The notes beneath the pieces are model-generated. The model did no database searches. It was not told where the DNA came from and was given only the letters and a program-made list of their open reading frames with translations. Made by a program: the position numbers and the translations under genes. Source: Clostridium acetobutylicum ATCC 824 (GTDB lineage: Bacteria > Bacillota > Clostridia > Clostridiales > Clostridiaceae). Taken from it: 64,000 nt of DNA. Of this stretch, positions 11,322 to 20,111 are shown piece after piece (the first letter of the stretch is position 1; the number at the start of each line of letters is the position of its first letter). The stretch spans positions 344,001 to 408,000 of the forward strand of contig NC_003030.1 in the NCBI RefSeq assembly GCF_000008765.1, in the 5' to 3' direction.

Positions 11322-11338
11322 TAGAGGAAGAAGTCTCC

Positions 11339-12283
11339 ATGAAATTTGAAAATATATTTGGACATGAAGCTGTTAGAAAACAATTTGATGAATTAGTTAA
11401 AAATAAACGTTTTCCACATGCAATTATGTTATGTGGAGAAGATGGCATAGGAAAGAGTATTGTAGCAAAAGAAATTGCTGCAAAGCTTTTAAATAAGACT
11501 GAGATAAAGGAATACGCAGATTTAATAGAGTGGAAAATATTAAATGATAAAAAAAGCATATCTGTAGATCAAGTTAGGAAAATAATAGAAGAAGTAAATA
11601 AAAAACCATATGAAGGCAATAATAAACTAATAGTAGTTCATGATATGGATTATATGACTATTCAAGGCCAAAATGCCTTTTTAAAAACAATAGAAGAGCC
11701 TCCTTTAGGTGTATATATAATATTATTGTGTCAGTCTCAGGGTAGGGTTCTTGATACTGTAAGATCAAGGTGTCAAATTTATAAGCTAAATCGTCTTGAT
11801 GAACACGAAATGAGAAAGTTTATAAGTGGTACCTATAATGTAACAAATGAAGATGAGATGAGAACATTATTAGCATTTAGTGACGGTATTCCTGGCAAGG
11901 TGGATGATTTTTTAAATGATAAATCCTTAAAAGAGATAAGGAATATGGTCATAAATGCTATTTTAAATATAAAAAAGCTTAATCCCAAAGATATTGTGGA
12001 TGCTGCAAATCAGCTTTCTGAGTATAAAAAATTGTGGCGTGAAATTTGTAATTATTTTGTTTTGTATATAAGAGATGCACTTGTATACAAGGAAACAGGA
12101 AACAAGGAACTTTTGATAAATTTAGATAAAATTGAGGATATAAAGAAGATAGCTAGTCAATTTTCCATGAAACAGCTCAATAGAATGGTAGAAGCTGTTA
12201 ATTATGGACAGTCAAACTTAGAAACAAATGTTAATATGCCTTTAACTTATGTTGAAATGTTGTTTAAAATACAGGAGGTCTAA
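11339..12283 (+). CDS. holB: DNA polymerase III delta' subunit
   Basis: 314 residues. AAA+ clamp-loader subunit with a P-loop GEDGIGKS (33-40) and the SRC arginine finger in TVRSRCQIY. The zinc-module cysteines seen in E. coli delta' are absent, as in some shorter Firmicute versions. It works with DnaX and HolA to load the sliding clamp. The gene ends in the ribosome site of ricT (ACAGGAGGTC), so the two are coupled. Confidence 0.92.
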   Translation: MKFENIFGHEAVRKQFDELVKNKRFPHAIMLCGEDGIGKSIVAKEIAAKLLNKTEIKEYADLIEWKILNDKKSISVDQVRKIIEEVNKKPYEGNNKLIVVHDMDYMTIQGQNAFLKTIEEPPLGVYIILLCQSQGRVLDTVRSRCQIYKLNRLDEHEMRKFISGTYNVTNEDEMRTLLAFSDGIPGKVDDFLNDKSLKEIRNMVINAILNIKKLNPKDIVDAANQLSEYKKLWREICNYFVLYIRDALVYKETGNKELLINLDKIEDIKKIASQFSMKQLNRMVEAVNYGQSNLETNVNMPLTYVEMLFKIQEV

Positions 12284-12284
12284 T

Positions 12285-13196
12285 ATGATAACAGTTGTGG
12301 GAGTGAGATTTAAAAAGGCAGGAAAGATATATTACTTTTCTCCCGGGGATCTCAATATAAACAAAGGTGATGACGTTATAGTTGAGACAGCAAGAGGAAT
12401 TGAATACGGTAATTGTGTTATAGGATTGAAGCAGGTAGGGGAAGAGAGTATAGTTTCTCCTTTGAAAAGCGTTATAAGAGTAGCAACAGATGAGGACGAG
12501 ATAAAATATAGAGAAAATAAGAACAAGGAAAAAGAGGCTTTCAATATTTGCTTGAGTAAAATAAAAAAGCACGAACTTGTAATGAAATTAATAGATGTAG
12601 AGTATACTTTTGATAATAATAAAATAATATTTTACTTCACAGCTGAAGGTAGAGTTGACTTTAGAGAACTTGTTAAAGACCTAGCTTCTGTATTTAGAAC
12701 TAGGATTGAGTTAAGACAGATAGGGGTAAGGGATGAAGCTAAAATGATAGGTGGCTTTGGAGTATGCGGAAGACCTATGTGTTGTGCCCTCTATTTAGGT
12801 GATTTTGCACCAGTTTCAATAAAAATGGCCAAAGAACAGAACCTATCGCTTAACCCTTCTAAAATTTCAGGAGTGTGTGGAAGGCTCATGTGTTGTTTGA
12901 ACTATGAGCAGGAAACTTATGAAACTATAAGAAAAAGAATGCCTAAAGTTGGATCTATAGTAAGTACAAAAGAGTATGGTAAGGCTGAAGTTGTAGATAA
13001 CAATATAATAAAAGAAGCTGTTAAAATTAAATTTACTGCAGAAGACGGAGAATCAATTTCTGAAGCCGAAGTTCATATAAAGGATTTAAAACTGATATCT
13101 GGTTCATATGAGGGAAATGTAGATGAGTCTCAAATAAAGCTAGAGCTTGAAGATGTAGACGCAAAAGAAGTAAAAGAATTATTTAAGACTGATTAG
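12285..13196 (+). CDS. ricT: PSP1-domain protein RicT (YaaT)
   Basis: 303 residues. The start is ATG 12285, six bases after AGGAGG; an upstream in-frame ATG at 12249 lies inside holB and has no ribosome site. Two cysteine clusters, GVCGRPMCC and GVCGRLMCC, near 159-205 match the residues that bind iron-sulfur clusters with RicA and RicF. In B. subtilis the Ric complex helps RNase Y mature mRNAs and influences sporulation and competence. Cytosolic. Confidence 0.93.
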   Translation: MITVVGVRFKKAGKIYYFSPGDLNINKGDDVIVETARGIEYGNCVIGLKQVGEESIVSPLKSVIRVATDEDEIKYRENKNKEKEAFNICLSKIKKHELVMKLIDVEYTFDNNKIIFYFTAEGRVDFRELVKDLASVFRTRIELRQIGVRDEAKMIGGFGVCGRPMCCALYLGDFAPVSIKMAKEQNLSLNPSKISGVCGRLMCCLNYEQETYETIRKRMPKVGSIVSTKEYGKAEVVDNNIIKEAVKIKFTAEDGESISEAEVHIKDLKLISGSYEGNVDESQIKLELEDVDAKEVKELFKTD

Positions 13197-13209
13197 GAGG
13201 CACTAAAAG

Positions 13210-13413
13210 ATGAGGACAGTTTTAAAAATAAGTAATATGACTACTTCAGGCGATATATCAAGGGTTAGAGGTTCCATATCTAGAAATGAAGGAATAATAG
13301 CATTTCATATAGATAGGGATAAGCTAGAAGTTGAAGTGATTTACGATGATAGACTCCTAAATATAGATGATATGATTGATTCAATAGAAAAATTAGGATA
13401 CATAATAATTTAA
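13210..13413 (+). CDS. HMA-like small protein without the metal CxxC
   Basis: 67 residues with the beta-alpha-beta pattern of heavy-metal-associated domains (LKISNM ... GIIAFHIDRDKLEVEVIYDD ... IDSIEKLGYII). The metal loop, normally MTCxxC, reads MTTSGD, so both cysteines are missing. It cannot be a classical copper chaperone; function unknown. AGGAGG start site, 13 bases after ricT, likely in its operon. Confidence 0.75.
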   Translation: MRTVLKISNMTTSGDISRVRGSISRNEGIIAFHIDRDKLEVEVIYDDRLLNIDDMIDSIEKLGYIII

Positions 13414-13528
13414 AGTACAATACAACGTGTCCTAAAAATTATATAAATATTGTTTGAAATTTATCGAAATCATGTTACAATGTACGTGTAGTATTTAACG
13501 CCTATTAAGATAAGGAGGTGTATTTAGT

Positions 13529-13699
13529 ATGGCATATAAAATAACAGACGCTTGTGTTAGTTGTGGTTCATGTGCTTCAGAATGTCCAGTTAGCGCTATA
13601 AGCCAAGGAGATACTCAATTCGTAATTGATGCTGATACATGCATTGAATGTGGAAACTGTGCTAATGTTTGCCCAGTAGGAGCTCCAGTTCAAGAGTAA
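13529..13699 (+). CDS. 2[4Fe-4S] ferredoxin
   Basis: 56 residues, the classic clostridial ferredoxin. It has two CxxCxxCxxxCP motifs, CVSCGSCASECP and CIECGNCANVCP, each with eight-residue symmetry. This low-potential electron carrier serves pyruvate:ferredoxin oxidoreductase and hydrogenase. AAGGAGGTG precedes the ATG. It has its own strong terminator and an upstream gap with room for a promoter, so it is probably monocistronic and highly expressed. Confidence 0.97.
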   Translation: MAYKITDACVSCGSCASECPVSAISQGDTQFVIDADTCIECGNCANVCPVGAPVQE

Positions 13700-13701
13700 T
13701 A

Positions 13702-13748
13702 AAATAAATAAAAAGTTCGCACAAAAAGTGCGAACTTTTTATTTATTT
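13702..13748 (+). terminator. Ferredoxin terminator
   Basis: A 21-bp perfect stem (AAAGTTCGCAC core pairing with GTGCGAACTTT, extended by AT pairs) with a five-base loop and T-rich tail, two bases after the ferredoxin stop. Confidence 0.93.
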
Positions 13749-13956
13749 TACTTTAAGTTTAGTATATGCTGTAGTTTTGTATAATATATACCTTTAAAAT
13801 ATAGGATAATTATTTAACTAACTTTAAATATAATTGTAAACTAATCATACTAATTTACGATAATAGACTATAGGCTTTTTTTGATTTTGCATATTGGAAT
13901 ACATATATAAATTTTATAAGTTTTCTTAACCGACGGGTATTAAGGAGGAGAATGGT

Positions 13957-14745
13957 TTGGATAGTATTGTATTTGTGTTAGTGGCACTTGTGTCTGTTAT
14001 AGTTGGATTTATTATTGATGGTGGTTCAGTTATAAATCTTATACATGTTTCACCAGCGATAATTGTTTTTGGAGGAACTATAGGAGCAGTAGGTACATCA
14101 TTTCCGATTGGAGATATTAAAAAACTTGGAAGTATTGTTAAGGTTGCACTTTCAAAACCTAAATCAGATTTACCTGCACTTATAGCTTATTTTAAGCAAA
14201 TAGCCTTCAAAACAAGAAAAGAAGGTTTGTTAAGTATAGAAGAAATGATATCTGATGAGAGTGTAGATCCATTTATTAAAAAAGGACTTCAGATGGTAGT
14301 AGACGGTATTGAACCGCAGACAGTTAAAGATACATTGGAATTAAGTGTTGAATTAATAGAAGAAAGACATAATATGGGTGCGTCTATATTTCAGGCAGCA
14401 GGTGGATATGCTCCTACTCTTGGAATTATAGGTACTGTATGTAGTCTTGTTGTTGTTCTTGCAAATTTAAGTAGTGATACATCTCAGCTTGGTGAATCTA
14501 TATCATCTGCATTTTTGGCTACACTTTATGGTATAAGTAGTGCGAACTTAGTTTATTTACCAATAGCTAATAAACTTAAGAGATATAATGCAATAGAGAT
14601 ACAGGAAAAAAACTTGATAATCGAAGCAATACTTTGTATTCAGGAAGGTATAAATCCAAATACACTCGATGAAAAACTTAAAGGATTTTTGGACAAGAAG
14701 CAACTTCAACAGTATGAAAGTATGGGTGCAGGAGAAGGTGAATAA
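13957..14745 (+). CDS. motA: Flagellar motor stator protein MotA
   Basis: 262 residues with four membrane helices (about 5-25, 30-50, 145-170, 180-205) and the family segment GGYAPTLGIIGTV in helix 3. With MotB it forms the ion channel that drives the flagellum. TTG start, six bases after AAGGAGGAG. It overlaps no gene and is followed after two bases by motB. An upstream CCGACGG looked like part of a sigma-D promoter but its position does not fit. Confidence 0.94.
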   Translation: MDSIVFVLVALVSVIVGFIIDGGSVINLIHVSPAIIVFGGTIGAVGTSFPIGDIKKLGSIVKVALSKPKSDLPALIAYFKQIAFKTRKEGLLSIEEMISDESVDPFIKKGLQMVVDGIEPQTVKDTLELSVELIEERHNMGASIFQAAGGYAPTLGIIGTVCSLVVVLANLSSDTSQLGESISSAFLATLYGISSANLVYLPIANKLKRYNAIEIQEKNLIIEAILCIQEGINPNTLDEKLKGFLDKKQLQQYESMGAGEGE

Positions 14746-14747
14746 AT

Positions 14748-15518
14748 TTGAAAAGGAAAAAACACGAGGAACCGGAAAATTCAGAACGTTGGCTTTTGAC
14801 ATATTCAGATTTAATAACGCTTCTTATGGCATTTTTTATAGTTATGTATGCCTCAAGTACAGTGAGTAAGGAAAAGTTTGCTCAAATTGCGCAATCTCTT
14901 AAAGTTGGTTTCAACGGTGCTAGTGGTAAAACAGTTATTGGTAATCAGGATGCTGTAGACATAAAGTCCACAAGCAGTTATGTTACTCAAGAAGCTAGTA
15001 AGCAAAGCGCTTCTGCTGAAAAAGCAGAGGAAAATAAACTTAAGGATGTAAAGAAAAAGATAGACCAGTATGTAAACCAAAACGGTATGCAGGGCAGTGT
15101 TAGCACAAATTTACAGGAAAAAGGATTAGTAGTTAGTATAGTTGATACACTCATGTTTGATACAGGAAGAGCAGAGGTAAAACCGGACTTTCAGAAAAAG
15201 TTAGTTGAGATAGGAGAAATATTAAAAACTATTGATAACTATATAAGAATCGAAGGGCATACGGATAATACCCCTATAAGCAATTCTCAATATGCATCAA
15301 ATATTGAACTAGGCTCTGCTAGATCAAATAATGTTGAACACCTTTTTATAGATGTTTCTAAAATACCAGTTACTCAAATGTACACAGTAAGTTATGCGGA
15401 TACAAGACCTGTGGCAGATAATAATTCAGAAGCAGGAAAAGCTAGAAATAGAAGAGTTGATATTGTAATATTGAATAGTAAATTTAATGCTGTGGAACAA
15501 GAGAGCAGCGGCAAATAA
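14748..15518 (+). CDS. motB: Flagellar motor stator protein MotB
   Basis: 256 residues: short cytoplasmic N-terminus, one membrane helix with the ion-binding Asp21 in LLTYSDLITLLMAFFIVMYA, a linker, and an OmpA-like peptidoglycan-binding domain (about 120-240; IEGHTDNTPI and RSNNVEHL). It anchors the stator to the wall. TTG start with GGAGAAGGTG inside the end of motA. Confidence 0.94.
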   Translation: MKRKKHEEPENSERWLLTYSDLITLLMAFFIVMYASSTVSKEKFAQIAQSLKVGFNGASGKTVIGNQDAVDIKSTSSYVTQEASKQSASAEKAEENKLKDVKKKIDQYVNQNGMQGSVSTNLQEKGLVVSIVDTLMFDTGRAEVKPDFQKKLVEIGEILKTIDNYIRIEGHTDNTPISNSQYASNIELGSARSNNVEHLFIDVSKIPVTQMYTVSYADTRPVADNNSEAGKARNRRVDIVILNSKFNAVEQESSGK

Positions 15519-15523
15519 GGAGT

Positions 15524-15558
15524 AAAACAAGGAATTGAGCATACATTCCTTGTTTTTA
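15524..15558 (+). terminator. motAB terminator
   Basis: AAAACAAGGAAT (15524-15535) pairs with ATTCCTTGTTTT (15545-15556), followed by TATTTTG; 6 bases after the motB stop. Confidence 0.9.
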
Positions 15559-15628
15559 TTTTGTAGAAAAAAGACATAATGTATAATATAATTAATAGGG
15601 TTTTAATAATAATTTAGGAAGTGAACTT

Positions 15629-16363
15629 ATGGATTTGGTTAAAATAGATGAAACACTTGATGATTTGCAAATAAAGGATATTCATATAATACAAAAAAAA
15701 GAAGGCTTTAGATTTGGAGTTGATGCAGTTTTACTAGCCAATTATGCCAAAGTTAAAAGCAATCAAACTGTAATAGATTTATGTAGTGGCACAGGAATAA
15801 TTCCATTTATTATACAGGGAAAAAAATCTCCAAGGCATATTACAGGAATTGAAATTCAGGAAGATATGGTACAGATGGCTAATAGAACTGTTTTATATAA
15901 TAAATTTCAAGAGAAAATAAAATTTATAAATGAAGATATTAAAAATTTGGCTGAATTAAAAAAGTTAGAAAGAGTAGATGTTGTAACAGTAAATCCACCA
16001 TATAAGCTTAGAAATTCTGGAATTGTAAATGAATTTGATAAAAATGCTATTGCAAGACATGAGATATGCTGCACTTTAGAAGATGTAATAAAGGCGGCTA
16101 GAACTCTCTTAAAAGACAATGGTAGACTTTTTATGGTGCATAGACCCGAAAGACTTGCGGATATACTATGTCTTATGAGAGAGTATAAAATAGAACCAAA
16201 GTCTATAAAAATGGTTTATCCCAGTGTAAATAAAGCACCAAATATAGTTTTAATAGAGGGGCAAAGAGACGGAGGAGCATTTTTAAAGTGGGAAAAGTCT
16301 CTCTATATACACAAAGAGAATGGGGAGTATACAGAGGAATTGAATGAGATATATGGAAGGTAG
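15629..16363 (+). CDS. tRNA1(Val) adenine-37 N6-methyltransferase-type protein (TrmN6/YabB)
   Basis: 244 residues, Rossmann methyltransferase. SAM motif IDLCSGTGIIPF (about 50-61), acidic residue in GIEIQ, and the N6-methyltransferase signature NPPY near residue 122. The short N-terminal part (GFRFGVDAVLLANY) matches the TrmN6/YabB group that modifies tRNA. Followed by rsmI 12 bases later, the arrangement known from B. subtilis yabB-yazA-rsmI. Confidence 0.88.
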   Translation: MDLVKIDETLDDLQIKDIHIIQKKEGFRFGVDAVLLANYAKVKSNQTVIDLCSGTGIIPFIIQGKKSPRHITGIEIQEDMVQMANRTVLYNKFQEKIKFINEDIKNLAELKKLERVDVVTVNPPYKLRNSGIVNEFDKNAIARHEICCTLEDVIKAARTLLKDNGRLFMVHRPERLADILCLMREYKIEPKSIKMVYPSVNKAPNIVLIEGQRDGGAFLKWEKSLYIHKENGEYTEELNEIYGR

Positions 16364-16375
16364 GGATAATTAGGT

Positions 16376-17224
16376 ATGAATAATGGAAAATTATTTTTGG
16401 TTGGAACACCTATAGGAAATTTAAAGGATATAACATTAAGGGCTTTAGAGACACTTCAGAATTGCGATGTTATTGCAGCAGAGGATACAAGACAAAGTTT
16501 AAAGCTTTTGAACCATTTCGATATAAAAAAACCTTTAATAAGTTATCATAAATTTAATGAGAATAACAGAAGTTCTGAGTTAATGGATATGGTTAGAGAA
16601 GGCAAAAAAGTAGCTTTAGTTACTGATGCAGGTATGCCTGGAATTTCTGATCCTGGAAGTGTTATAGTAGAGAAGTTCATAGAAAATAATCTTGAATTTG
16701 AGGTTATACCGGGTCCTACTGCTCTAATTACAGCTTTAGTATACTCTGGTTTAGATACCTCCAAATTTGTATTTAGAGGCTTTCTACCTAAGGAGACAAA
16801 AGATAGAAAAATAGTGATGGAGGAAGTAAAGAATGTTAAGGATACTTTAATTTTTTATGAAGCACCTCATAAACTATTAAATACATTAGGGTTTTTGTTC
16901 GATAATCTTGGTGATAGGGAAATAGCTATATGTAGGGAATTAACAAAGCTTCATGAAGAGATAAAACATACAACCTTAAAGAGTGCAATTGAATTTTATG
17001 AGAGTACTAAACCTAAGGGTGAATACGTACTAATTATAGAGGGGAAAAGCGAAGAGGAAATTGCTATTGAAAAAATGTCCGAATGGCAAGATATTAATGT
17101 TGAAGAACATATAATAAAGTGTATGGAAGAAGGACTGTCCAAAAAAGAAGCTATAAAGAAGGTTGCTAAGGCTAGAAATCTTTCTAAATCTGAGGTGTAT
17201 AAATATTCTATAGGTATAAATTGA
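16376..17224 (+). CDS. rsmI: 16S rRNA cytidine-1402 2'-O-methyltransferase RsmI
   Basis: 282 residues, tetrapyrrole-methylase fold. LFLVGTPIGNLKDIT at the N-terminus, AEDTRQ, and ALVTDAGMPGISDPG are diagnostic, as is GFLPKE later. It methylates the ribose of C1402 in the decoding centre using SAM. The C-terminal tail (EGLSKKEAIKKVAKARNLSKSEVYK) is the usual small helical domain. Confidence 0.95.
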   Translation: MNNGKLFLVGTPIGNLKDITLRALETLQNCDVIAAEDTRQSLKLLNHFDIKKPLISYHKFNENNRSSELMDMVREGKKVALVTDAGMPGISDPGSVIVEKFIENNLEFEVIPGPTALITALVYSGLDTSKFVFRGFLPKETKDRKIVMEEVKNVKDTLIFYEAPHKLLNTLGFLFDNLGDREIAICRELTKLHEEIKHTTLKSAIEFYESTKPKGEYVLIIEGKSEEEIAIEKMSEWQDINVEEHIIKCMEEGLSKKEAIKKVAKARNLSKSEVYKYSIGIN

Positions 17225-17308
17225 TTTATAATCTTTTAATAACTTTGAATAATCTTTTTATTGTATGGTATGCTTTTAAAACCTCAAATATAGTGTTAGA
17301 TGTACAGG

Positions 17309-17338
17309 TTGTAAATTATGCGGAGATAATGTTATAAT
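17309..17338 (+). promoter_or_regulatory. Promoter for the first NlpC/P60 gene
   Basis: TTGTAA at 17309-17314 and TATAAT at 17333-17338 with an 18-base spacer. It leaves a leader of about 90 bases before the GTG start. Confidence 0.55.
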
Positions 17339-17434
17339 ATAAGCAATATCATAAAATTGAATAAAAAAATGTATAGTCTTTTTTTATGGGCAAGTGTGAA
17401 AATATTTACAATGGAATCAAGGGGGAGATACGTA

Positions 17435-18547
17435 GTGCACAAAAGGATATTGTCGACTGTAGTCGCTTTTGGTATAGTAGCGTCTATGGGGTCTACTAGC
17501 GTTTTTGCGGCGCCGCTTCAAGATGCGCAAAGCAAGTATGATGCGTCACATAAAAATGTGCAGAATTTAGAAGAAGATATACAGAAGATGGACAACCAGA
17601 TAGAAACTATAATGAGCCAAAGGGACAGTGTTGATAAGAAAATAACTCAATCACAGCAGAATATAAATCAGGCTCAGAACGACATAGCAGTTTCTAAAGA
17701 AAACATAAGAGAAGAGAAAGATAAGTTTGCAGACAGAGTTAGAGCATTATACATAAGCGGTAGCACACAAAGTTATGTTGATATACTGCTTAAATCAAAA
17801 AGTTTTAGTGATATGATATCTAGAATAGATGCTATAAAGCAAATTTCAGATTATGATCAAAAGCTTGTATCAAATTTAAAGGATTCTCAGGGTAGAATAG
17901 AAGCTAAAAAAGATAAGATTGTATCAGAAAAGCAGCAACTTGAAGCTTTAAATAAAGAAAACGATACTAAACTAAAACAATTAAATGATGAAAAATCTAA
18001 GCAAAATGTTCTTATTGCACAGGCAAAAGCTGATGAGAGCAAAAATGCTGCAGAAGTTAAAGCTGAGAAGGATGCAGAAAAGGCAGCAGCGCAGGCTAGA
18101 CTTGTAGCAGCAGCAAATACAGCAGCAAGCAGTGCACCAGCCAAAGCAGTAGCTAAGGCACAAGCACCTATACCAAGGGGCGTCAGCCATTCTAGTTTTG
18201 CTGGAAGTGGTAATGATGTTGTAAGTTTTGCAGAAAGCTTTAGTGGTCTTCCATATATATGGGGAGCAGAGGATCCTAGCCGTGGCTTCGATTGTTCTGG
18301 ATTAGTACAATACGTTTATGGACATTTTGGAGTTAGTCTTGGTAGAACAACTTATGAACAGGTAAACCAAGGTACTACAGTTACAGCTCTTCAACCAGGA
18401 GATTTATTGTTCTTTGGACCTGCATCAGCACCATATCATGTTGCAATTTATGCAGGAAATAATGAAATGGTTGAAGCTCCGCGTACAGGAGAAAATGTAA
18501 GAAAAACTGCTGTTAGAGGCTATAGTATAGCTAAAAGAGTAAGATAG
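17435..18547 (+). CDS. Secreted coiled-coil NlpC/P60 peptidoglycan hydrolase, copy 1
   Basis: 370 residues from GTG 17435, six bases after GGGGGAGA; an upstream in-frame ATG would add 26 residues that spoil the signal peptide. Order: signal peptide ending SVFA, a long coiled coil (about 30-225, PcsB/CwlO type), an Ala-rich linker, and an NlpC/P60 domain. The catalytic Cys is in FDCSGLVQY (residue 287) and the His in YHVAIYAG. Expected DL-endopeptidase acting on murein stem peptides, with the coiled coil keeping it inactive until engaged, as in CwlO/PcsB. Tandem paralogue downstream, separated by a terminator. Confidence 0.92.
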   Translation: MHKRILSTVVAFGIVASMGSTSVFAAPLQDAQSKYDASHKNVQNLEEDIQKMDNQIETIMSQRDSVDKKITQSQQNINQAQNDIAVSKENIREEKDKFADRVRALYISGSTQSYVDILLKSKSFSDMISRIDAIKQISDYDQKLVSNLKDSQGRIEAKKDKIVSEKQQLEALNKENDTKLKQLNDEKSKQNVLIAQAKADESKNAAEVKAEKDAEKAAAQARLVAAANTAASSAPAKAVAKAQAPIPRGVSHSSFAGSGNDVVSFAESFSGLPYIWGAEDPSRGFDCSGLVQYVYGHFGVSLGRTTYEQVNQGTTVTALQPGDLLFFGPASAPYHVAIYAGNNEMVEAPRTGENVRKTAVRGYSIAKRVR

Positions 18548-18558
18548 AACTTGAAAAT

Positions 18559-18592
18559 CAGGGCGCAAATTTTATTATTTGTCGCCCTTTTT
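18559..18592 (+). terminator. Terminator between the two NlpC/P60 genes
   Basis: AGGGCG and CAAAT pair with ATTTG and CGCCCT (one bulged T), followed by TTTTTAATAATTT. Confidence 0.85.
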
Positions 18593-18632
18593 AATAATTT
18601 AGTAAAACTCAATATAAAAGGGGAGAAGTGGA

Positions 18633-19748
18633 ATGCACAGAAAGTTTTTAACTGCGCTTATAGCTTTGGGTATCACGGTATCTTGCAGCGGTAATATTGT
18701 GTTTGCAAGCCCACTTCAAGATCAATATAACCAAAGCCAGCAGCAATATCAAAATGCGCTGAAAAGTGTACAGGATATAGAAAACAAAATAGAGGCATTG
18801 GATAACCAAATAGGAGAATTAAACAACAGCATAAATGATACTGACAAAAGAATAAATGAGAGTAAACAAAATATGGCGATAACACAAGGAAAAATAGATC
18901 AAGCAAAACAAAATATAACGAATCAGCAGGAGATATATGGTGAAAGATTACGTGCTATGTATGTGAATGGAACAACAGCGCAATACATAGGAGTAATTTT
19001 AGAAAGTCAAAGTTTTAGTGATTTAATTTCGAGGTTAGATGCAGTAAAAGATGTAATAAATTATGATAAGGGAATAATCAATAATTTTAAAACTCAAAAG
19101 CAGGAAGTAGAGAATCAGCAGAAGATTTTAGCTGATCAAAATAGTAAGCTTGTGGCGCTTCAAAATGAAAACCATAAGAAATTAGATGATTTAAATAATA
19201 AAAAGAATACCCAAAATAGCCTTATAGTAGCAGCAAAGGATGAAGAAGCAAAGCATACCAATGAGATGCAGCAAATACAAAAGGCTATGGATGATGAGAA
19301 GAAAAAAATAGAGGCACTTAATGTCTCTACTAATATACAGTTAAAACCAGTATCAAAAACTACTAGTCAGAATACTACAATACAGAGTTCAAGTACAAAT
19401 GGACTTGCCGTGGTTAAATATGCAGAAACGTTTTTAAATACTCCTTATGTATGGGGAGGAAACAAGCCTGGTGGTTTTGATTGCTCAGGACTTGTGCAGT
19501 ATGTATATGCTCATTTTGGAATTAATCTTCCTAGAACTACTTATGAGCAAGTTAATCAAGGAAATCCTGTTACAGGAAATAACTTGCAGCCAGGAGATTT
19601 ACTTTTCTTTGAACCAGGAAGTAATGGTCCAGAGCATGTTGGAATTTATGTAGGAGATGGTAACTTTATAGAAGCACCTCATACTGGTGCAAATGTTAGA
19701 TTTTCTCCTTTGAGAAGTTACTGTGCTGCAAGAAGAATAGTAAACTAA
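18633..19748 (+). CDS. Secreted coiled-coil NlpC/P60 peptidoglycan hydrolase, copy 2
   Basis: 371 residues and clearly a paralogue of copy 1: signal peptide ending IVFA, then SPLQD, the same coiled-coil stretch with a shared QSFSDLISRLDA/KSFSDMISRIDA segment, and an NlpC/P60 domain with Cys284 in FDCSGLVQYVYAHFG and His in EHVGIYVG. The linker is Ser/Thr-rich here but Ala-rich in copy 1. Start ATG behind AAAGGGGAGAAG. I saw no separate promoter, so it may depend on read-through or on a weak one in the 85-base gap. Confidence 0.92.
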   Translation: MHRKFLTALIALGITVSCSGNIVFASPLQDQYNQSQQQYQNALKSVQDIENKIEALDNQIGELNNSINDTDKRINESKQNMAITQGKIDQAKQNITNQQEIYGERLRAMYVNGTTAQYIGVILESQSFSDLISRLDAVKDVINYDKGIINNFKTQKQEVENQQKILADQNSKLVALQNENHKKLDDLNNKKNTQNSLIVAAKDEEAKHTNEMQQIQKAMDDEKKKIEALNVSTNIQLKPVSKTTSQNTTIQSSSTNGLAVVKYAETFLNTPYVWGGNKPGGFDCSGLVQYVYAHFGINLPRTTYEQVNQGNPVTGNNLQPGDLLFFEPGSNGPEHVGIYVGDGNFIEAPHTGANVRFSPLRSYCAARRIVN

Positions 19749-19754
19749 TTTGAA

Positions 19755-19800
19755 TATAATAAATAGACTGCCAAGTTTGGCAGTCTATTTATTATAAATA
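19755..19800 (+). terminator. Terminator, bidirectional, between NlpC/P60 copy 2 and abrB
   Basis: A 19-bp perfect stem, 19755-19773 with 19778-19796, around a four-base loop. It is AT-rich on both sides and so able to stop both convergent genes. Confidence 0.9.
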
Positions 19801-19818
19801 AAAATATAGCTCGAAATA

Positions 19819-20064
19819 TTATCTACCTTCTTTTAATTCTTCAAGACAATGCTTACATATGTTTTTTCCTCTATAGTTGATAACATCGCTTGCATCTCCG
19901 CAGAATATACATGCAGGTTCATATTTCTTTAAAATGATTTGCTCACCATCTACATAAATTTCTAAAGCGTCTTTTTCTGCTATATTTAAAGTTCTTCTTA
20001 ACTCTATAGGTATTACAATTCTACCTAATTCATCTACTCTTCTAACTACACCTGTTGATTTCAT
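19819..20064 (-). CDS. abrB: Transition-state regulator AbrB
   Basis: 81 residues. The N-terminal swapped-hairpin DNA-binding domain is canonical (STGVVRRVDELGRIVIPIELRR). The C-terminal part has two cysteine pairs, CIFC and CKHC, 14 residues apart, that look like a zinc finger and differ from B. subtilis AbrB. In C. acetobutylicum an AbrB (abrB310) affects the shift from acid to solvent production and sporulation (literature memory). Start ATG behind AAGGAGG. The promoter and a Spo0A-like box are visible upstream. Confidence 0.95.
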   Translation of the reverse strand: MKSTGVVRRVDELGRIVIPIELRRTLNIAEKDALEIYVDGEQIILKKYEPACIFCGDASDVINYRGKNICKHCLEELKEGR

Positions 20065-20090
20065 TTTGAATTCCTCCTTAAATTACATTA

Positions 20091-20097
20091 TCCGACA
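20091..20097 (-). promoter_or_regulatory. Candidate Spo0A box downstream of the abrB promoter
   Basis: On the minus strand this reads TGTCGGA, six of seven matches to the 0A box TGTCGAA. It sits about 8 bases past the predicted start of abrB transcription. In B. subtilis Spo0A represses abrB from boxes just downstream of the start site, so the position is right for repression. Confidence 0.5.
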
Positions 20098-20111
20098 AAC
20101 ATTGCAATTAA

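Noticed and set aside
12249-12284. Earlier start for ricT
   Set aside because: It overlaps the end of holB and lacks a ribosome site, whereas ATG 12285 has AGGAGG at ideal spacing.
13908-13940. Possible sigma-D flagellar promoter (TAAA ... CCGACGG) before motA
   Set aside because: Spacer is 17 rather than 15 bases, the -10 match is poor and the start site would fall inside the ribosome-binding site.
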